Source: Puffinus mauretanicus (Eukaryota; Chordata; Aves; Procellariiformes; Procellariidae). Taken from it: 64,000 nt of DNA. The notes beneath the pieces are model-generated. The model was not told where the DNA came from. It saw only the letters and a program-made list of their open reading frames with translations, and searched no databases. Below, in pieces: positions 1-12,400 of this stretch. The stretch's first letter is position 1, and the number at the start of each line of letters is the position of its first letter. The DNA is taken from positions 558,001 to 622,000 of the forward strand of contig JAJKFH010003937.1 of assembly GCA_023333565.1 (NCBI GenBank), given 5' to 3'. Both the position numbers and the translations under genes were made by a program.

Positions 1-3000
1 ACAATTTGCATGGCTCTCCAGGAGGTGGCATTTGCTTATGTTCTCTCTTTGGGATATCATCTTTCAAAATAACAAAGATTTTTAATTTTAAATGGTGATC
101 TATTCACATGCAATACTGTGGCTATTCCTAAAGCAAAAAAAAATTAGAATCGCACCTCTGGGGAGAAAGATTGAAGGGGTTAGAGTTGCTTTCTGTCCTT
201 AGGTGTGACTTTCTGAAGCATTTGATGACCGTACCAGTGTTAAGTGTTGTCCCTGTCCCACAGCAGTGCAGGAGGGCAGGCAGTGAGCTGGATCATGGAA
301 TGACCTGGCTGGAAAGACAAATGCGAGGTCAGTGTGGTCTCGCAAAGATTCCTGCAGGCACATCTCTGGGCGTAACGTAAGAGTAGAGTTAACTGGATAA
401 AGTGAAGAACCAAAGTGAAGGGTAGCAAATGCCTTGTAGCGTTCAACCGCTGCCTCAGCAGCTCATTGCTTTAAGAGGTCTTTTAAGTGACTGTCCTCAA
501 GGCAAGTGGAAGTTATAAGATAGATCTGCTCTTGGTCAGTTTAGAGAGGGAGGTAAGACTAAGGAGCAAAAATCTGTCTGCAGGAGTGAGAGAGACTGAT
601 TTGGAGAATAAACAAAAAAAAAGAAATCCTAAGTGACCCAGGACTGAAAAAATGCATGGTGAGTAAATTAGCACAGGAATATGAGTAACATGTCTAGAGC
701 CATGTGTTTTTGTGCGGCCTATAATGAAGAATGCTTGAATTCTTTAAAAGCCTGTAAAACTGCTTACTTGTATAACCTTCAGAAAAATGAACTCCAAATC
801 TTGAGTGCTCACGTGGTTGAAAACAGTCTGCTTGACCTTCTCTGTAACACAAGGATCAACACTGGTCCTGGGAGACCCATATTTCTGGGAAGGACTTAGC
901 AGACGGAGCCTGTGCTTAGATGGCGTATCAGCAAAGGCCAAGGAGGGCTGGTGCTCCTGGAAGGGTTTTAGAGTACAGGAGTCTCCAGCCTTGGGTGTCC
1001 TAAAAAGGCTGTCACCACTGCACTTCAAAGGATGTCAATGCTTTTATGTGCTAATGTGTTCTCAAAAGTACAGCCAGCCTCCCAGAGGCACTGATTTGCC
1101 TTGCAACTGTGTCTATACAGAGCAGTGTTGATTTTTTTGAGCAGTTTGGTCTTTTTAGTCCTTTAGGAAAGATGTTGCTATTTCTTAGCAGTCTGATGTT
1201 GTGGACTCCCTAGCCATGAGCCCTTCGATACCTGGCAGCCTAATAATAAGGGAGTCCTTGGGGTGAAGACTTCTTCCCAGGCTGCATTCAAGGCTTTAGG
1301 ATCCAAAGGCAATATCACCTAAATATAAAAAAAAATATTTGGGGGGGAGGGCGATTCTGTTTAAACAACAATCTATCCTTTGTTAACTTCCCCCACCCTC
1401 CTTTTTTTTGTTTGTTTGTTTTTTGTAGACAGTACTGTACCTCAGAGCTTTGGCTGCAGCCTCCAGGATACTAGAGAAACCCCTTTTTGTTATTGGGATG
1501 TTTGGTTTTGTTCTGTTCTATGCAGTTTGCTTTATATGGTGCTCATTTCTGCACAGCACCTCAATAATGCATTGCAGCTAGGAGGTATGGCTTTATATTC
1601 ACCCACTCCTTCCCGAGGGGGATAGATGTGTGAGGGAGGGTTTTCTTTCAGTAGGCTCTTTGATGTTTCCATGTATGTATGTGTGGTCATGTTTGTAACT
1701 AGTATAAATATAACTAGTGACACTGAAGCCAAGAGCAAAGAAACAGAACATAAATTTTAGTATATCATAAACCTTATCACAGTCCTGTCCAGCATTGTTT
1801 TTTGATGGAAGCAAAAAATTTCAAATTGGGTGCAAGTGACCAAAGTCTGAATTTATATATAAACATGAAATGTAGTAAGACCAAATATTTAGGGGCCTAT
1901 ACAGCATTTTAAACAACTAACCAGTAGGCATCAAGTTTCAATAAAACATTAATTTAGTATAGGCCAAACTATGGCTCTTGCTTAAATGGCTAAAACGGGC
2001 AGGAAGAGAAAATGATAAATTTTAAAGGATGGTACTGAATACTTAAATAGTCTTTTTCAGCAGTGGGATCACAGTAAGTTGTTATGTGGCTGTTCATCCC
2101 TAGGCTGAAATGCCTGGGGCATCTTTAAGTCCTTTGAAGCCACAGTGGGATTTTTTTTTAATTTTATTTTTTAATTTTTTAGCTACATCTGTGTGTTTTT
2201 CAGGTGCCAGAGAAGTTCTTACAAAATGTACTTATAGTGTCAACACAGTTCTTATATTTTTAAAAGCCAAGCACTAAATTTAGTACTAAGTTGATGCTTC
2301 TTGGCAGGCCCAGAAGGTGGATTGGGGCCAGGCAGGAGAGGGAGAGCTCCCCTCTCATCCGAGGTCTTTCTTGCCGATCAGGGCAGGCTGCAGGGAAAAC
2401 CTTCCAATGCTGCTGATCACACCACGTCTGTGTTCAGACTCGAGGTCTATCAGGCTCTGTGCTTCTGCCCCACAGAGAAATCAAAGGGCAGAGCCAGCTT
2501 TGCAAGCTTACTACTGTAGTTGCGTGGTGCTTAATTACATGTCCCCTCTCTCTGAAGTGCAAGAAGTGAAATGAGTGACATGATCCTCTGAGCATCTGCA
2601 GTAGTTTAAAGAATACGTGGGTTTAGGTGAATGTAGCAACAAGCAAAATGACAGATCCTCTCCAAACCTCAACCTAGGGTTGGTCCATGGACAGCTTTGT
2701 AGTGTAACAGAGTTTATGGCCAAATCAGAAGTAAATCTACAGTCTAGCCTCTTGCACAGTGTCGGCCAGAGACTGCAGTCTATGATTTGTTACGCTTGCA
2801 TCCCTTAGTCAACAAACACTTTCAAGTCCAAGGCTCAGTTACCGCACATCTTTGTTTGAAAGACCATCGCAGTCTGGAGTTTTAAAATTATTAAATGTGT
2901 TCCCTCCCCATGAGGTAGCTGTACTTGCTATTAGGAATTTGCATGTAAAGGATGATTTGATTTTGTTTTCTTAATTGTAGTTTCTCTCATTGGATCTTGT

Positions 3001-6000
3001 TGATGTAGTACTTGGTCAGAGCCACCACTGCTTTCGAGCATGTCACTTCTCTTTGGGCAGGTGCCTTTGGGTGTCATGGACTGAGCTCCTTCATTTTTGG
3101 TCTGAAACATTTTCCGAAGGCTCCAAGCGGCTCTCTTCTGGCCAGTCAGTTAAGTATTGACGCTAAACTGACAGAAGCGCATCCATCAAGGTGTCACTAG
3201 AGTTACAGCCCATGTTCTTGTTTTACCAGTGCTCCAGTTCACATTGCTGTAATTGAGCTGCTTGGATGGTTGTTTTTCAAAGAGAAGAGTTAAATCCTGT
3301 CCCCTTTATAAGCAGGAGCGGCATGGAGGCGGTGGGCTGCCCTGGTGGGGAATCTCTGAGCCCACCGTGAGCTGTGCACACGAACTGGGGTGAGAGGGAG
3401 GGGAGAAGGAGGCAATAGCTTCTCTGTGACACCCCTCACGATAGACCAGAGCCCCCTGCTAACCCGGACAGTACGTGCAAAGAGACCAGGAGCTCGAAGG
3501 GCTGAAGCCCTTGATCCTGCAGACTGTCAGTGAACATGTTAGCCAAGACCTGCGATTTCTAGTGGAACTCGAACGTCTGTTGCATAGAAGTGTTGGGGAA
3601 TGGGATAAAAACCTTCTCCACTATAGAGCTCCTGAAAGGACCATGCTGCCTCAGAACAGTATTCAGTCCAAAGCTTTTTTGTATTGGGCCTTTGTTTATT
3701 TAATAGATGTACGTGTGAAACTTGAGGGAGTTGACGCAGGCATTTTAAGTGCATTCTTTACGCTTGTTAGGAAGATGCCACAATATTCCTGTTTTCCCCA
3801 TTGGCAGGACAAACAGTGCCTGTGTTCTCCGTCTTTCCTTCCAAGTACCTGCTAGGGCATTACTTTCTCAATATGGTGTTTGCCTTTCTAAGGACATTTT
3901 TTTTCTCAATGTCTTCCTTTTCTCTGTAACAAAAGAAATCCAGTGGGGAGCTCTTACAATATTCAAAAGACCAGTCCTCTGTAGTTCAGTAGAGCTACCA
4001 CATGCAAAACTGAAGCTGAGCTGAAACCTCAGTCTAATAGGATCTCTGAATGTAGCCGTGTAATTTTAGTCTGTTGGCTGGTACCATTCATTTCCCGTGT
4101 TGGATGGAAATACTGGAGTTATTAACCATTTCAAATCTACTGCCAGAGTGTACATGGGGCTTTTCACTTTCTTCAAATTCTGTGTTTTACTTACTTGGGA
4201 AAGCTCCTGACAAGTGTTTGCCTGACATTACGTTAAAATTTTGCACACTGACTTGTGTTTTTATTTGGCTTTGCTGATCTGTTGTCATTAACCAAATTGT
4301 CCAGTTGGTAGCATTTTATGCTTATCCTGGTAAATACTGCTGTAAAAGGGCTAAAAAGCAGCCTGTATTCTCTAGCGCAGAAGAGGTGCGAACCTGTCAA
4401 GTGACACCGTCCTGTATTTTCAACTCTTACTCTGAGAGTTGCAGAGTGTGACAGTGCCTGGGACGAGCCTGGTTCCTCATCTCTCGTCTGGCCGTGACTG
4501 GAAATGGCTGTTTGGGCAGGTCGGGCTGCCCAAGCAGAGAGAGCCTTCCCCTGGGAGCTGGCAAATAGAGAAGGCGTAGCGAGCTGCCACCACCTTGACA
4601 AGGGAGCATCAGAGCCGGGCTCTGCTGCAGGGCTTGGGGGTTAACCGTGGCTCAGGCACCCAGCTGGGCTCCAGAAATTCTGACGCTCCGTCCCCGAGTG
4701 AGGCCGTGCTGCTGCTTCTCTGGGGGACTTGAGACGAGTGTTGAGCAATGAGACACTAGAAATGAGGGTTTGGCTTTCAGCAGAAATGAAACGACCCCAA
4801 AATTGTAACTTGCTTGGAAGTTTGTGGCTGAACAAAGTGCTGGCTCACTAGCTTTTCCCCTTAGTTTAAAAAAAAAAAAAAAAATAAGAGAGAGAAAAAA
4901 AGGCATGTTTATTTTGATGCTGTTCATAAAACAGAATTTAATTTTAGGCAGTCTCTGGAAATGAAATATGCTTTGTGTTCCCTAAGCATCTTTGTTTCTT
5001 TTTATCCCAAGAACAATTTATTGTGGGTGCACCCAGAGAGACAGAACCTTGGACATATATACAGCAACCCTTATTTTTGTAAAGTAAGCAAACCCTACTG
5101 GATTTCCCTTTTTGCAAACAGAGAAAAAAACCAGAAGCTGTTTAAGGTGTGAGCCTAGTGAGGCCTCCACTGAAACACAAAAGCCATGCTGTGGTAGGTG
5201 CTTGGAAGTTAGTATGTTTTAATATTCCTGTTAAATTTATCTGATCCTTTTGACCTCTCTGCCTTGTCACGTATCCAGAATTGTTACATAGCTTCAAGCC
5301 ATTTATGTCCCTGGAGTTTAATTCCTAGTATAGACAGTAGTGCAGCAGAGTTTTTGTTGTTTTTTTTTTTTTTTTTTTTCTCCTTTAGTGATGTAAAACA
5401 TAACAGGTGCTCCCCATACAAGTTATTTGCTAAAGACGGTGATGTGGAGAGTGATGGTGCCCAGCCGGCTTGTTACGCCCATGAATTCTCAGTACCCTGG
5501 TACCTCCACGGTGGCAAAAGGATAAGCTTATTCGCAGGAATGCTGTTTGTTTGGGCTTGTACTTTCTGGGCTTAAAGATCCTCACCACTAATCACATCAG
5601 TATTAGCTGATGAGCATCCCCAGGGCTCTCCATTGTCCAGCGAGGGGGTCCGTGCAGGCAGAAGCAAAATGGTTAAGTGCACCGATCTGTTGGATGGAGC
5701 TGCGCCGGGTAGGGTCCGCTCCCACATTGGCTTGTTTACCTTGGCTGCTCATGATATTCTCCCTACGTTCCTCATGGAAGATTCCATTTTTGCAAGAGGG
5801 ATGAGCTCATTTGTTTAAATGAAAAAAAAGCAGCCTTTCTGCTTATTAATCCTCTCTGCAATCATCCCAATATGCACAACTTGCCTGTTATTAAAGGGAA
5901 ATGTATGCACGGCATCCAGTGCATACGTGCATTTGCATTTCAAATCAGCTGAGTCAACACAATATAATGGTCCTGCCTGTAGGTCCTTAGGGAGCCACAG

Positions 6001-6034
6001 TAGCTGACAATGTGTGCTTAAAGGGAGGGTCTGC

Positions 6035-6066
<32 letters not shown>

Positions 6067-6191
6067 CTTTTTTTTTTTTTTTTTTTTTGAAGCCAGTTTC
6101 AATAGCCAATAGTCCTGTGTTAGGGGCACCGTAGCTGCTTGAACCACTGATGTTTAGCAGATGATTAGCCTGTCAGAGTGTTATTTTATTT
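1..6191 (+). other. Non-coding, probably intron of the long TACC2 isoforms
   Basis: No reading frame here resembles TACC2 or another known protein; the longest open stretches are about 120 codons and look like chance. In mammals the long TACC2 isoforms have a very large coding exon upstream of the SSDSEEAF exon, and that exon is not in this window, so this stretch is inferred to be intron. It holds A/T runs (4868-4884, 5360-5379) and a 55-nt pure pyrimidine tract (6034-6088) shortly before the alternative promoter. No promoter, RNA gene or mobile element is recognisable otherwise. Confidence 0.6.
6034..6088. repeat. (TTC)n plus T-run, 55-nt uninterrupted pyrimidine tract
   Basis: A run of CTT/TTC units passes directly into a long T tract with a single C, with no purine across 55 bases. 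It lies about 100 bp upstream of the TATA-like box of the TACC2 alternative first exon. Such polypurine/polypyrimidine tracts are length-variable and can form triplex DNA; an effect on the neighbouring promoter is only a possibility. Confidence 0.9.
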
Positions 6192-6199
6192 TATAAATA
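6192..6199 (+). promoter_or_regulatory. TACC2: TATA-like box of the TACC2 alternative promoter
   Basis: The octamer TATAAATA stands about 237 bp before the ATG of the alternative first exon. If used, transcription would start near 6220-6230 and give a leader of about 200 nt. No CpG island is present here, which fits a tissue-restricted TATA promoter better than a housekeeping one. The call rests on motif and position only; no initiator or start-site data are available. Confidence 0.4.
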
Positions 6200-6291
6200 G
6201 TATTCATCTGGACCAAAAAAAAAAAACACAACTGGCAACAGTTCAGAGAAGAGAAGCTGCTGCTGAAGTGTTTCTGCTTGTGCTGCCACTG

Positions 6292-6426
6292 ATGCAAGCA
6301 GCTGTTTCCATCTGCACTGCAGTATTGCAGCCTCTACACAGTCAGAGCTCTCAGGGCTCCTTGCTGGTGGAATTACGGAGGAAGCTGGCCTTGCTCGCAT
6401 CTAGCTTCAACCCAAGGGCACGCTGA
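6292..6426 (+). promoter_or_regulatory. Upstream ORF (44 codons) in the leader of the alternative TACC2 first exon
   Basis: An ATG at 6292 opens a 44-codon frame that ends with TGA at 6424-6426, two bases before the TACC2 ATG at 6429. The peptide is hydrophobic and Leu/Ser-rich and I recognise no family. Its stop beside the main start would make TACC2 translation depend on leaky scanning or reinitiation, provided transcription starts upstream of 6292 as the TATA-like box suggests. Confidence 0.4.
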
Positions 6427-6428
6427 GG

Positions 6429-6496
6429 ATGGGAGGGTCGCAGTCCCTGCAGCAGGCACAGACAGGTAGCCTGAACCGGGAACCGTCAGAGGCCAT
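6429..6496 (+). CDS. TACC2: TACC2 alternative first coding exon (N-terminus MGGSQS)
   Basis: The exon encodes 22 residues beginning MGGSQSLQQAQTGS and ending PSEA, plus AT of a split Met codon, then donor GTAAGTG. Joined to the exon at 24208 it gives AM-SSDSEEAF, matching the short human isoform that begins MGGSQSLQPAPAS as I remember it. The start is supported by an in-frame TAG at 6402-6404, no other in-frame ATG after it, and a strong Kozak context (A at -3, G at +4). Gly2 and Ser6 fit the N-myristoylation pattern MGxxxS, so this isoform may be lipid-anchored. The exon is small and easily missed by gene predictors. Confidence 0.88.
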
Positions 6497-9400
6497 GTAA
6501 GTGTGGATTCCCTTTGCTCTCCTCTTTTTTTCTCTGTACCATTGGGCCTGCAGCCTTTTTGCACTCAACCTGTGCGGTGCGTTAAGGAGCTGACTTTTGT
6601 GTCTGAGGCTTTTGTTTAATGCTAATTGCATTCAGCTGGAGACATAGTTAAGGTTTTGCTGAATATTGTGAGTTATCTTTTATAATGCTTTCCTAGTATG
6701 AAGGCACCTTGCTTGGACTGACCACCTCGATTCATTTGTGTCGAGCAATAGCTGTGTACCATATGTTTTGTCTTTTTAGGTTTTGGATGCATAATCAATC
6801 AAACACAATGACCATTTCCAGTGAACAAAAACACACCCCTTCCCCCCTCCCAACCCCACCACCTCTGTGTTTTCTATTTAAAATGCACAGCATGGAGCTG
6901 CATTTCACTAGTTATTCAGAGCTTCTTTTTGCTTTTCTCTATACAGATACTGTTTTTCAGGTCACATCACCCTTGTCAGCATCCATCCCTGTCATGGTAT
7001 TATATCCTCTGATGAATCATAAGTGAGGGGTCCTTAGATCTCTTCTCACTGAAGGCCAACTCTGAAAGATTCATTGGGGGCAGGAAGGAAAAAGCAAACA
7101 ATTAGTGGTTATTCAGAGCAAGTTATCACTTTTTCAGATGGCTAAATCATATATGAAAGTGCACAAATATGTATGTGCATGCAGAAATAGCAGAGTCATT
7201 TCCCATTTGTAAAAAGGATTTTGTCATTTATGGGTTGAGGATTTATTGGTTTACTTAGCCAACAGTCTTTTCTCCCTAACCCTCCACCCCAAACTACTAA
7301 GCTGGCGTGCTAGAGCATGGACCTTATCCTTCAATGGATTTTAGAAGAATTGCCTTGTCTCCTATTGTCATTTCAGTTACATAAATCACATTTATCTAAC
7401 ATGTCTGAACACTTGAGTTCATTTCTGATCATGTATTTTGGCAAGTTTTAGGTATGTATCCACTAGGGCTAGACTATCAACAGCCTCATGTAGGTCTCTT
7501 AATTTTTTTTTTTTGTTTTTAATGTTATATCTGCTTATTAAGGTAGATCTGATTATAGTTGAGACATCATTTGTATGCTTGAGATAAGTGCTTCAGAGTC
7601 AACGGGGAATGATAGAGCAGTAACTGATAGTTTTGCCTCCATAATAAGCCTTACAAGTAGGTATGTGCTCCCTATTGTCATACTCCAGTATATGAGCAGA
7701 TAGCTTTGCTTGATACTGTCTTGTTATATTTGTAAGATACAGGCCTAACAGCATTTCTGCATCCTTTGTTCCTTTGATGTATAGCTTCACCAGTTAAGAT
7801 TTTTTTCTATGTAGTTCCATCTTATATAGTACTGGCATTCCTATATACAGCATCTATTTTAATGATATGGTGGAATAAACTGATGCCTCATTATCTCTGA
7901 AGCACTGTAAATTACATTTTCATTTGCATAAACTGGTGCTGATTTTTAACAGTGATCCAAGGACTGGGCAATAAAAGAGATGTAGCTAAAGCAGGGTTCA
8001 GTGTTTTTTATCTACAATTTTCACAGCCTTTTAAGAATTCATTCTGTTGAAGAACATACTGATCAAGGTGTATATATATTTTGGGGGCACATGAGTAAAT
8101 TATATTGTCATGTCTTTCAGTGACTTCAATTATATATAAATATACTCATCTTTTGCAGTTAGTCATTCCTGTGGGGTTTCAATGTGATTTTTTAAGGCCC
8201 GACATAATCAACAGATACACTTTTAGCACAGGCGTCATTCAATAACTGTTGATGTCCTTGGGAAGCATTTGTGAAAGATATTACTCATCTTGTATTAAAT
8301 AAATCACTAAGAGAGTGTGCCATTTTCTTCACTCCAACTACATACTCTTTAAAATAAGGTAAGTACAGAGATGTTTCTTTATCCTTGAGAAAGTATGCGC
8401 CCGTTTTCCCAAAACAAGAACCTCCTTATAGGATGTCATGGTAATCAGTTCTGGTCTGAGGTTTTGACTTTGTACCCTAATAACTATAACTTTTAACAAC
8501 ATTTTTTTAATGAGGTTACATTTAACTTACTTTGCAGACACAAGCAAATTCCTTAATGGCAGTGATAGTTCAGAGGAAAAAACATCTGGCCGTGTCCCAG
8601 GCAAGTTGGGTAACTGCCCATGCTGTTACAGCATCCCTGAAGTCATCGTTTTCGCCATCAGCAGAGGCTGACTGCTTAATGGAGACAGCTTCTTAACAAA
8701 GGGAAAGCCGAGTTGGCTTTGGCTGCCCTGAGTTCATTAGATTAGAGGGGTGTAAATCAGAAATCATTACTGAAATAGATTTATGTTAGCATCAAAAAAG
8801 TACAGAGACAAAAAAATTCCTTAAATAGTTGCTGGTTTAGGAGTTCTTCCAAAGTGTCCTGTGATGGACTTCTTTGCTAAACACTAGGAAAAGTCATAGA
8901 AATAAATGGATGGTAGAATCGATGCTGAAAAGGGGTCTAGGTTAAGACTTTAGAGTGTATCCATGGTTAAATATGCTCTTTTTGCATGTATATGCCAAAT
9001 TCCCAATTTTAATGTAAATTTGTTTCAGACAGGGTAAAAGTATTTGCAATAAAACCAGTATTGGTACTGACAGCCTGGGGTATTCTGTTGTTCATTGTGG
9101 ATTGTTAGTGACTCAGTCACTGGCAGTAGACAATTGTCCTTTTATTTAAAGAAAAAAAAAGTCAATTTTGAATGATAAAAAGAGGAAAGCCCAAGGGAAG
9201 CCCGTGACAATAAAAGTTAACTGCAGATAAAAGTGGTTTGGTTCAGACCTCGCTATTGACATTATAAGCACTGTCATGTGCTTTGCAAATTGCAGCAGGC
9301 ACCCTGATGGTCACAGATTTAGCTAAATCAAGGGCACGTTTCAATCAGATAGTAGGAATGGACTCAGTTGAAATAAAAGCAAATGACAGTATGATGATGT

Positions 9401-12400
9401 TTAGCGTGCATGAATTTGTTCAGGTGCGTACACACTTACATCTAGTGCACTTGTGAGGGTATCTTTGCGTGCGCTGCCTGTGCTACGCTGAGACGCCAGT
9501 TTTGTCCTGCTGAGGATGTGAGCAGAACTCAGCTTGCCAAGTGCTATCACCTACCTATCAGTGGTTTTCTTTTTAACAGTAATATATTTCTATCTCTTGG
9601 TAATACTTTTTAAGTACCAGAAAACCAGAAATGCTGCTAGGTTTTTAAATGTTGGTAGCTCTTAGCAAGTTGTCATCTCTGAATCATTTTTTTGCTGCGA
9701 TGGAAAGGGTTCCTTTCTCCTGAGCACGAACCACACCTTCCTTTTGTGGAGCATTATGGTTGCTGTCCTTGCAGCAACTGGGCAGGATTTACATTCAGTG
9801 CCCATTTCTAGATCTGCCAAAGGGCTGATGATGTGTTATTTCCTCCCATCAGGAGCTCTACATGCTGCGTCTCTAACATTTTCATCCCTTGCCAATCCAA
9901 GAGGAAAATGACTGAAGACTGAGCCAGCTCCCACTGGTGGTGAAATGCCCACTGACTTTAGTGGGAACTGGATCAGGCTCCAAGAAAGAAATTGAATGTT
10001 ACTGATCATTGGTAGCAGGCCAAGACGTTGGTGCCCTTGTGGGTTGTTTTTCAATATTTCTTCTGCTGCGTGGTCTTTTCATTTGTTTGTTGGTTGCTGG
10101 AAAGACTCAGAAAAATTTAAACTGGATTGACTCATCCATGTGCATAAGAGATGTGAGCAGCTGTTCTGTGTGTACGTGAGTATATACACGTGTATATAGA
10201 AAAGTTATCTGTGCATACGTACAAAAATGCAGCCCTTGCTTGCTACCACATTCTTTGTTTTTCTATCTCCCAAACGTAAAAGAATCCACTGTATGGTTCT
10301 TAAAAGTTTGAAAGAAATTAGTCTGGTAAAATATTTGCACAGGTTTATATGCTCATACATAGGAAAATCATCTTAATGAATATATACATGGAAGAGTGGG
10401 ATATATAGATATTGAAAATATTGAAAAGAATTTGGGTCTTGGGAGGAGGGGAGGCTTCTGTCACTGAATTGGCATTTAGTCAGAGTTAATCCCTTGACAG
10501 ATAGTTCTGCCTATTGTCAGCATTCTACGTAAATTTGTTTTCTTCTTCTTCTTCTTGACAGTTCTCAGTAAGCATCCCCATCAATAAGTAGAGCGTACTC
10601 TCTCTACTAGATTGGTCTACTAAATAGGGTGAATTGCTAGAAGACGTGGGGTTATTTTACTTAAGAGAAAATGGACCAGAAGTAACAAGCAAATTCTTCT
10701 GTCAAGCTCCCATCTTTTATTCCAGCCTCCCTTATTTGAGTCCAAAGGATCTCACCTGAAGTCAGTAACAGCGCTTCCTTTGATAGGAGAGGTTATTACA
10801 TCAACTGCTACATCTGTCACTAGAAGTAGGCAGGTCACGTTTAGACTTGAAAACAAAATAAAAAGACCCCACAATCACTCACCCTTCTATTAGCAAGGCA
10901 TGCCATACATCTGGCAAATACGTGTATGTTATAAAGCTCTCTATAGTGAATGGTGTGCCCTATGCCATGCATAATGGAGCTGCTGTCATCTATTATGTAT
11001 TATGACATACGGGCAAATTGGAAAATACAAACTGATGTGAGGTAGTAAAAACATGAATGAAAAGGCGTTCCTGCACATGCCTTGTGGCTGTCGCTTACAG
11101 TCAGAACTGTTTCCCTGTCTGCTTTTGCTTTTTGCTTTGCTTGACCAAGCAGTCAAAGTAACTGCTTGTTAAATTTAAATCAGGGATGCTCTTCAGTCCT
11201 GTGTGTTTCAAGAGGTCATCGTCTGGGTGCTTTTAATGTTTCTCTAACATGATTATACTACCTAGAAAAGTGGTTCTGTCCATTATGAACACATTTCCTT
11301 TGTTTTAAGACCTTACACCTGTAGAGAGTTTTGTATTTGCTAACGTGTTAGATACCATTTCCTTATCCATCTCTGATGCGTTGTAAGGATTTAGCTATGT
11401 AACAAACTTCTTATTTAGTCCATGTAAGCAGGCTTTTCAGTGGCAAAAGGCAGAGTTTTAATTACAGCTAGAATTTCAATGCAGTTTGCATCTTCTTTGA
11501 GGAACTAGGAGTGTTTGTAAAAAACAAACAAAAAATTGTATTTTTTACCATGGAAAAACTTCCAAGAAAAAAAGGTGTTGTTTCTCATCAGATCCTTAAA
11601 TGCTCTGAAGCAATTATCTGAATTTAGTAGCAGACTATGGATATCATGTTTTGTACTCCCTTAGCACCAGAGAGCCAGCTTAATGGGAAAAAAAATGAAT
11701 TAGTTTCCTTTTTCCACCACAGTCTGAGGTTTCAAAGGTTTCTTTTAAGGCATGTTTTGGCCTGAGAGCCTTCATAGGTGGTGATACTAGACAAGATAGT
11801 AAGATCCCTCCTTAGCTCTAGAAACCAATGTGAAGTTTCTAGCGTAAAACTGTCTAAAAATATAGCATGTGAACTGGGAAAATTTTGGTTTAAGCAAGTG
11901 TGGATATCTCTGAGACAGACCTCAGGGTGGTTGTGGAGCTGTATTAATTGTTTTGTTGTGTCCCACAGTACTATTTGCTACAGCTCCTCTCCCTCCACTA
12001 TGAGGTCTGATTAGCGAGAGGAGTGGATGCTTGGGAAGCCTCTTGCTTTCGGGAGGAAGAACTGGGGCCGTTGGTTTTGTTGGGATGAAAAGTAAACTTT
12101 GGGGAAATCTGGGGCTTTCCATTTCAAGTTTCTTTGATTTCGAGTAAACAGGATCCTTAGAATTATGTTCAAATTTATAAGATAGGGTTTTTCTAAACAG
12201 AAGCAGTTTGTTTCTAGGGCTAAATATAGACCAGATTGTATCTGAAACCTAGTAGTAGTTAGACTCAAATAAGCTCCTGCTTTGGAGTTTTGATTTCCTT
12301 CAGCATAGAAACCTGCATTTATTGGTCTTGTTAATAACAGTTCATTGCTCTCATTAGAAATGAGTCCAGTGTTGTGCTGGGAAAAGGGTTCGGTGGCTAA

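Noticed and set aside
3305..3362. TTTATAAG followed closely by ATGGAGGCGGTGG, a possible first exon
   Set aside because: The ATG is only about 17 bp beyond the TATA-like sequence, too close for a transcription start between them, and the frame stops after 16 codons.
3475..3855. 126-codon plus-strand frame upstream of the alternative promoter
   Set aside because: It does not resemble any TACC2 segment or other protein that I recognise; chance is the simplest explanation.
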